Origin: Gnetum montanum
Lineage: Eukaryota > Streptophyta > Gnetopsida > Gnetales > Gnetaceae
Assembly: GCA_015680685.1 (NCBI GenBank)
Contig: MNCI01002303.1
Location: forward strand, 399,154-463,153
Length of the DNA stretch: 64,000 bases
Direction: 5' to 3'
In this document: in pieces, positions 57,560 through 64,000 of the stretch
Layout: each line of letters starts with the position of its first letter
Position numbering within the stretch: the stretch's first letter is position 1
Translations under genes and position numbers: made by a program
The notes under the pieces: model-generated
Told to the model about the DNA's origin: nothing
Database searches by the model: none
The model's input: only the letters and a program-made list of their open reading frames with translations

Positions 57560-60435
57560 GTACGAAGCTTGTTAGAGAAGATCAAACGGTCCTAAGCGAT
57601 GGTGGTTCTTGAGGCTCTATGGGACCCTCACTAGCTTCACGCACTGATAGTGGTTGAGGCGGCTACAATTGTCTTATTGTTGTTACAACTTTAAGCAGGA
57701 GGTAGAAAGCATTCAATAGTGATTTCATTTTCTCTTCCTTACTTCTAGGATCATGCACCATCCATGCAGCTTCCCCAATGTGGGTTGGAATGGGCACATC
57801 CCAAGGACACAATATTGCTAAAAATAACTCCTTAACATTGATGAAACAAGTAGCAAACTATTTGTATTTAATGTTGAATGCTCACACTATGTTCTTCAGC
57901 TCCTGGTAGTCATTCATCTATTTAACTAGGTCCTCAATGATGGATCGTTGATCTGTGAATCATCCTTTGAGGACTTCGAGTTTGACGTTAGTAATCTCAA
58001 GCTTCTTCTTGGTGTCTTTGTGGTGCTTAAACTCTGCCTTGTATAGTAGATAGAAGCTACCCACTTGTTTCTTCAATTTCGACTGTGGCCATCTGGCTAT
58101 CAACATTGCTAGGTTTGTGTAACGGAGATTGGCTAACTCCATATACTCTATCATTTCTTCAATTTGCAACTCCTTCAAGTAGATCTCTACTTTATTGTAG
58201 GCATCAATCCCATCAAGGATGGGCTACCACATCTCTCTTCCAGGTTGGAGTTACTAGAGGGCTTCATTCACTTCTTTCTTTGCCATTTGAATTTGTTTTT
58301 TATTAATTTCCTTTTGTAAAGCAACTTGGTCCCTATAGTGATTTTTCACTCTCTCAAATTTAAGAGCTTCATTCCTCTAGGCAGCAATCTTGATGCCAAA
58401 CTTTTGTTGCAAGGTGCATACCTCCTCCATTGACATATTGTAGTTCTCTACAATAAATTTTCTTAGTTTAGTATTCACCCTAGCAAGCTACTCTTGCTGT
58501 TGATGAATGAACTCTTGCACTTGATCTCTTTGAGCATCAACATTTCATAGGTGATTATTTTGCATGGTCAATGCTTCATTGTCTTGCCACATCTAATTCA
58601 AGTTCTTTTTGATTAATTGCATTTTCGCATCTACCATAGATTATTTGAAGATGGTCATTACTGTTTCCTCCTCAGCCTTTTGAAATTTTTCTTGAAGCTA
58701 TTTGATAGCTTCATCTCTTATCATTGCTAGGCTAAGGATTGCTTATTCTGCAAGTTGAGCATGAATTTTAGCAACCTTCACAACCAAGCATTGATTTTGC
58801 TCTTGGGCCATTTCTAGTTATCCTTCCAAAATGATGCATCTACCCTTTACATTTAGTAGCTCCGACTAGGTTGCAGTGATGTTCTTTGGGAGATCAAAGA
58901 TGTTTGGAGCTAATTGTCCAATTCTTACTAGTCATTCCAACAACTGTTCATGTTGGGCTACATTCAATTTTTCATTGATCATGCCTACAAATGTTTACAT
59001 GTCTTGAAGTGTAGATACATCTAGTATAGATGCCATGGGTGCATTTAGTACTTCAACTACATGGTCAGCTACCACTTCTACCACTATCTCATGCCCTTGG
59101 TGTTACATCACCAAGACAATTACCTCTTCACCTTCCTTTGACCATACTAAGAAAGTGGTAGCATTCTCAAATATTTTTGGGAATAGATGGTATGTTGCTA
59201 ATGACACTGTTACCACTCGAGTGTTGGGTCTAACCTTGAAGGAAACTGTGTTCTTTGAGTAAAGAAAATAGGACCACCCCTCTCCATTTGACTAATTGTT
59301 TAGGCCACCTCATTAAGGTGATTCATTATTGGTTGATACACAGATGGATCCATCCCACTTGTTCCTACTTGTTTCTCTTATTCACTTAAGGGCTATTGTT
59401 GAAGTTGATGTAGATGCTCAAGGACTACGTGGGCCTTCAATGTTGTCTCTTGGGTGGGTGGTGATGGTGGCAGCTCCTCTTCTTGAGTGGTTGCTAGCAT
59501 CTTATCCTTCCTGATTTCTGCCCATGAGGCCAAGGTAGCATTCTTGAGAGTATCATTAGAATAGCAAACAATGCTTGCCCTTTTGCAAAGTTTTCTAAAA
59601 AGCCATGGAAAGGGCAAGGTCTTCCTTCCACATTTGTTCTCCTTGAAACGCTTCTCGATCTCCAAATAAATTAGCTATGGAAGGTTAATGGGAAATTTCT
59701 CACTTAGAGCGATGCATGCTCGGTAGAGAAAGTAGTTACCTTGCTTGGCCTCATCACTGGATTGAGGTGATAGGCCATAATCTTGAAATAAATATGCTCT
59801 GCCGATGTGAGCACATCATACTCCTTACAGTTCACCCCATATCATCGCTAGGTCCATTTCCTTTTTTCCTTAGGATCACCTTTTGTTGATATTTCTGTCA
59901 ACTGTGTTCCATTATCTAGCAACCCTAGTGCCTGTGCAATAGCCTCCATCGAGTAGGACACTTGAATGTCCTTGATTTTTACAATAGACCCTAGCCTTCT
60001 ACTATTCTAGAAGCGATAGGTGTCTTCCATGTATCATTCCCCACTAGACATGATGATTGACCACATGGGAGAGGTTTGCAATTGTGTCTTGACATCCTCT
60101 GGAGCCTTTTCCAAAAATGGCCTTAAGTTTATCTCTTGAAAAACTGATCTTTGAATTTCTTGGGACTTGATGTATAGATAGGCTTAAGTCAAAGTAACCT
60201 CAAGCCTTGGCATGGGCCCAGGCACTTCTCGTCATTAGGATTGTTCAGTAGGAATTTCTTCCTTTGAAATCTGTCGAACAAATTCTGCTTTAGGTTCCTT
60301 GTGAACAGGTCTAGTTTCATGGGTCATCTCTTGTTGTTCTTGGCCTTGTTTCTACTAGCCCCTTCTAGCTCTAGGTTGTTTCTCCCATGGTTGTGAGGGT
60401 TCTCCTTCCTACGAATGCTTTTGTTTAGGTGCCAT
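57560..60435 (-). pseudogene. M2 extra ORF (env position), longest copy
   Basis: ATG at 60435 (MAPKQKHS), directly after a splice-acceptor-like GATTACAG. The full span, about 2.9 kb, would encode some 950 residues: a basic/Gln-rich start; a conserved segment near 59900-59560 with RFKENKCGRKTLPFPWLFRK and KRASIVCYSNDT; a Pro-rich linker (PPSPPTQETTLK); a long Lys/Glu coiled coil; and MELANLRYTNLAMLIARW (about 58075-58130). At least ten stops by eye. The middle segment resembles the plant transposon protein family PF20167 in pattern only. No membrane segment is visible, so 'env-like' would describe position, not kind. Confidence 0.65.
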
Positions 60436-60744
60436 CTGTAATCACAATAAGACCATGGATTAACATCATTGTGTAACCTTAAAATAATTAGGATACCTTA
60501 AATCTTGAGGGTAGTTACACTTTTCTAGGTTGTGATTATGGCTAATTTAATTAATTCAATTGGTAATTTTATTTATGCATTATCATTGATAAATTATTCT
60601 GGAGGTTGTTGGAAGGGTTAACTGTTGGAAGAGTTAATATTTTTATGTTGTTAAGGTTACTAACCCTTGGGGGAAGTTAGAAAGAATTTTCTAAAATTTC
60701 ATTGGAAACCTTAAGGTTTGTGGCCCCCACAATAAAGATCTTAC
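60436..60744 (-). other. putative leader intron before M2 extra ORF
   Basis: Donor CAGAG|GTAAGAT (reverse of plus 60738-60749) and acceptor GATTACAG ending at 60436, next to the ATG. 309 bp. The donor context differs from P and O, but the arrangement is the same. Confidence 0.5.
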
Positions 60745-60884
60745 CTCTGGTAAGTGCAAGATTGAAGAATGGAGTGATTTGGACAAATGGTTTAAAAGTT
60801 ATGGGCTCTAAAAGGTTTTGGGCTCTGAAAAATTGCAAAAATTCCCCATGTGTTATGAGCAAATTGCAAAAAAATTCCAAAGTG

Positions 60885-60955
60885 TCTAGTGGTATATATA
60901 GTATTTTTGCACTACATCAACAAGGCCTCATTGATGAGGCCTTATTGACGCAACT
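60885..60955 (-). promoter_or_regulatory. M2 internal U3-like promoter block
   Basis: TATA-like GGTATATATAGT (60891-60902) next to CATCAACAAGGCCTCATTGA (60916-60935) and TGAGGCCTTATTGACGC (60935-60951). The same AAGGCCTCAT...GATGAGGCCT arrangement is in M2's own LTR (57255-57306) and in no other element here. Confidence 0.6.
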
Positions 60956-62500
60956 GTTAACCATTGTTGACTTTGGTCAAACTTTCAAAATACAAGGAAT
61001 TTTTCGATGAAATTAGGGTCAAATTAAAGCTTAGAGAACCAAGAATAGTATGAAATCATGAGAAGAGGATGTTGATGTCTATAAATTTGAAAAAATGAAG
61101 AAATTTTGATTTAATCTATGAATGCAATGAAAGATTAAGGATCATCGAGTAGTTTACACAATGGAAAATATAAAACATAGGATTGTAGCGATGTCAAAGG
61201 TAAGGAACCTTAACCAATCAACCCAAGAGCTATGCAAGTGGGTCCTTCCCATAGAAGGCTCATGCCCTTTTTACCCTTGCATAACCTCAACTAAGGGGTC
61301 CATGGGCCCCATAGTCAATTTAATGATCATGACAAGTTAAGGACCATCTCGAAAGAATCCACTCGAGAATCCCAATACATTAGACTAAGACATAGAGTAT
61401 ACATAGAACTTGGCAGTGAGGTGAATTATGGCAGCATGGATGGATGATAGAAAAGGTGGAATGAAGTTCCAAATTGAGGTCATAATAAGTGCCTTGTGAA
61501 ATTTGTGGTTAAAATGACTAGAGAAGTTCCATCCTCAGTCCAGACCAAAACCATCTACTTTCAATGACTTTGCATCATGACTCTAAGACTAATCCATCCA
61601 CTCGAGACACAAAAGTGCTTCCCCAAAACAACCATTATTTCACAAAGAGGAGAGAGAGGAGTAGGAAGTAAGAGAGAGAGGACCTTAGTTAGAGAAAACC
61701 TTCAAGCATAAGTGCATGTCTTTCGAGTTCCATAACCAGTGCTTGTAGCCCTTTTATTTGTCCAAGGGATGTGCTTTGAATTCCCATAGTTTTTTTTTGA
61801 AATGGGAACCACACCATGCAAGGACTTATTCATGTCAAAGGGGTGTGCTTTGAATTTCCATTTTTTTGAATGAGAACCACACCATGCAACAACATTATTT
61901 ATCTTTTTATTTTTGTGTGGTATGGAATAGTAAGAAGTTAGTGAAAAACACTTAAGCACTCAAGCAAGAAGAAGAGTACAAAGAGTATTGAGTCCCCTTG
62001 AAGTCACACCCTTTACAAACCTTTGGATCCAGCCTAATTCCAAAACTACCATGGTCACTGATTGATTAAAAGTTTCTTTACTGAAAAGGGACCTCAAATT
62101 CCTAGAACAAGAAAAATCATAGAGTTCATTAGATGGGCAGATGATGTGGACTCACTTCTTGTTCCATGAAAAATAAATCATGTTGAAGTCATTAGACATC
62201 AGAATTCAAAAATAAAAACCAAACATCGACAATCACACATTAAGCACAAACCATCATTAGTAAACAGCAACAACAACATTGTGTCCTATGACAATAAAGC
62301 GAATTTATTAGCAAAAATGAGAAAAGCACACTTAAACAAAAGGAAACAAAACAATGTAAAATATATAATAAAGTGTAAAATAATCAAGAAGTTAAAAGGT
62401 ACTAAAAATGGTATAAAATTAGAAGAATTCAAAATAAAAAATCTGTAGAATCAAAAATGTGAAAAATAAAAAGGTAGAAAAATTAAGAGGCCATGGTAAT
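60956..62500 (-). other. M2 spacer between integrase and internal promoter
   Basis: Non-coding. Shared landmarks: CTATGCAAGTGGGTCCTTCC near 61231, CATAACCAGTGCTTGTAGCC near 61731 and GAAGTCACACCCTTTACAAA near 61998. A short local duplication, GGGATGTGCTTTGAATT..CATGCAAGG, repeats at about 61765-61890. Confidence 0.55.
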
Positions 62501-62502
62501 GA

Positions 62503-63960
62503 TTAACATGGATGGCCATCTCCCCCACGATTTAGTTGGAGGAAGGAGATCTGAAAAATAGAACGTGGTTGTCCATTTATTGAGGTGGTAGTTACACTAG
62601 CTAGTCTTGGTTCTAGGAAACGTTTGACTTGTTGGATATTGACCAACTGCTTTTTATTTGGATTTTCAAGTTTGTAAATTATTATGATCCCAAAGGAAAA
62701 GGTTTGATCAATTATATTAGGTCCCTCCCACAATGTTTGGAACTTTTTCTTTTGGGGCACATGTGTGGGGTTCCAGTAAAGAACCTTATCTCCATGTTGA
62801 AGTTTTACTTTCCTAATTCTAAGGTTATGATGTTACTTGCTAAATTTCTTATTCACCTCATTCAAGGATAGGGCCACTAAGCGATTTTCATCTAGCATGT
62901 TCAAATTGATCAATCTTTCCTTCTGTGCTAAACTGAGGTTAAGGTTTAGATCACAGGTCGTTGAGAGTGTATGAAGCTTGGATTGAATTGGAAGCGTTGG
63001 AAGTTTCCCATACACTAACTCATAGGGAGAATATCTAATAGGAAGTTTCCATGTTGAACGATAAGCCAAGAGAGCATCATTAAGTTTTGTACTCTAGTTC
63101 TTCCTATATTTGCTAATGGTTCATGTTAGTATTTTTGTAATCTCCCAGTTGGTTACCTCTGCTTGACCATTGGCTTAGGGGTGGTAAGGTGTTGTTAATT
63201 TATGTTCTACCCCTAAGCGTTGCATTAATTTTCTAAATGTGGCACCTATGAAATGAGCTCCATTATCAAAAATTAGTGAACACAACACCCCAAAGCTATT
63301 CATGATATTTTGTTGTATAAATTTGGTAGCAGTGGATGATGTACAATTAGTAACGGTTACTACTTATGCCCATTTTTTGTAGTAGTCAACTACTACTATA
63401 ATATATGCCTTGCCATTAGACATGGATGTGATGGGACCCATGAAGTCAACAGCCCATATGTTGAAAGGTTCCAATGGTTGAATCCACTATTAAGGACCTT
63501 CCATGCGAGCAGTCATCCCCCCATCATGTTGACAATGTTCACAAGACTTGATGAACTAGTGGGCATCCCTAAAGATTATGGACCAATAGTATCATGCCAT
63601 TAGGATCTTTATAGCCATGCATCTTCCTACATAGTGGCCTCCACAATGTCCTTCATGAGCATCCTGGAGAACACACCAACGGATTAGGCCATCAGCACAC
63701 ACCTTGTAAAGGTGTCCATGGATTTCCATGAAGTATTTGGCCTAATGAAGAAATTGTTGGTTTTTCCTAAAATCTAAGTCTTGTGGCATCTCTTGAGTAA
63801 GAATATATGTGAGGATGCCATTATACCATATTTATTTTTAAGGAATTTGTTCCTTTGTTGCTTTAGTAAAGAGGAGTTCATTTGGAAACTGATTAGAGAG
63901 TGAGCTCTTCTACTCTTTGTTATCCCATCTTAAGTAAGAGAGGTGGTTAGTGACCACATT
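62503..63960 (-). pseudogene. M2 integrase, catalytic triad present, few stops
   Basis: Right to left: EFDLIMVD and NVVTNHLSYLRWD (RNase H end); zinc-binding region with HGHLY, HEGHCGGH and CEHCQHDG (HHCC-type); the core with WAVDFMGPITSMS (Asp 1), LIFDNGAHFIGATF (Asp 2) and ANGQAEVTNWEITKIL (Glu); then LLAYRSTWKLPIRYSPYELV, a GPNII (GPY/F-type) module and LEPRLASV, ending RSIFQISFLQLNRGGDGH at about 62510. It would insert cDNA into the genome. Interrupting stops lie in the core (before ANGQ) and near the zinc region, so it is inactive as written but only mildly decayed. Confidence 0.85.
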
Positions 63961-64000
63961 CTCAATCCCTTTTCAATCTACCATAATAAGATCAAATTCC

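Larger units (their letters stand above)
56438..64000 (-). mobile_element. Ty3 element M2, 3' half, runs off the right edge
   Basis: Minus strand, right to left: RNase H end, integrase with a recognisable catalytic triad, integrase tail, spacer, internal promoter, leader intron, extra ORF, polypurine tract, 3' LTR. It shows what the non-autonomous copies have lost and is the best template for the family in this window. RT, gag and the 5' LTR are beyond the edge. Confidence 0.8.

Noticed and set aside
59329-59514. Plus-strand frame in M2's 3' ORF
   Set aside because: Shadow of the Pro-rich linker and conserved segment on the minus strand.

Overview
The window looks like nuclear DNA of a seed plant with a large, repeat-rich genome; a gymnosperm is my guess from the density of old, nested Ty3 elements, and the sequence does not prove it. 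It is AT-rich. Only the first 6 kb holds host-gene material. From about 6.0 kb to the right edge nearly everything is retroelement, stacked several levels deep.

Host part: 2057-4376 (+) is the transmembrane and kinase half of a receptor-like kinase. It has six exons, an apparently intact RD kinase domain and one GC-AG intron. 5331-5858 (-) is an unrecognised, Met-less exon with an in-frame 144-bp tandem duplication. A G+C-rich, Gly-rich open frame touches the left edge.

Retroelement part (my labels). A decayed LINE (6.0-7.18 kb) is broken by M1, a minus-strand Ty3 element of Athila/Tat character whose pieces lie at 7183-14926 and 48630-48965. Inside M1 are solo LTR S (11415-12164, TSD CTAAG) and element P (+, 14927-48629), which landed in M1's RNase H. 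Inside P are O (-, 21671-38182, TSD GCCAA), which carries N (+, 27584-34380), and Q (-, 39266-46283, TSD AACAT). To the right are an LTR fragment A, element T4 (+), a non-coding stretch with minisatellites, and M2 (-, 56438 to the edge).

M1 and M2 carry integrase (and, for M1, RT/RNase H pieces) and look like former autonomous partners. P, O, N and Q keep gag, three of them also protease, and then jump to the tail of the integrase frame, so they look like non-autonomous derivatives mobilised in trans. M1, M2, P and O also carry a sense ORF in the env position, between integrase and 3' LTR: a short start, a segment like the 'putative plant transposon protein' family, and a long coiled coil.

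The most interesting structure lies just upstream of that ORF. There is a U3-like block with a TATA box whose motifs echo the element's own LTR. In P, O and M2 it is followed by a leader with a 5' splice site, a short intron, and a 3' splice site (mutated in O) that abuts the ATG. This suggests a private internal promoter and leader intron for the 3' ORF. Most coding frames here carry stops, so the retroelements should be read as fossils.
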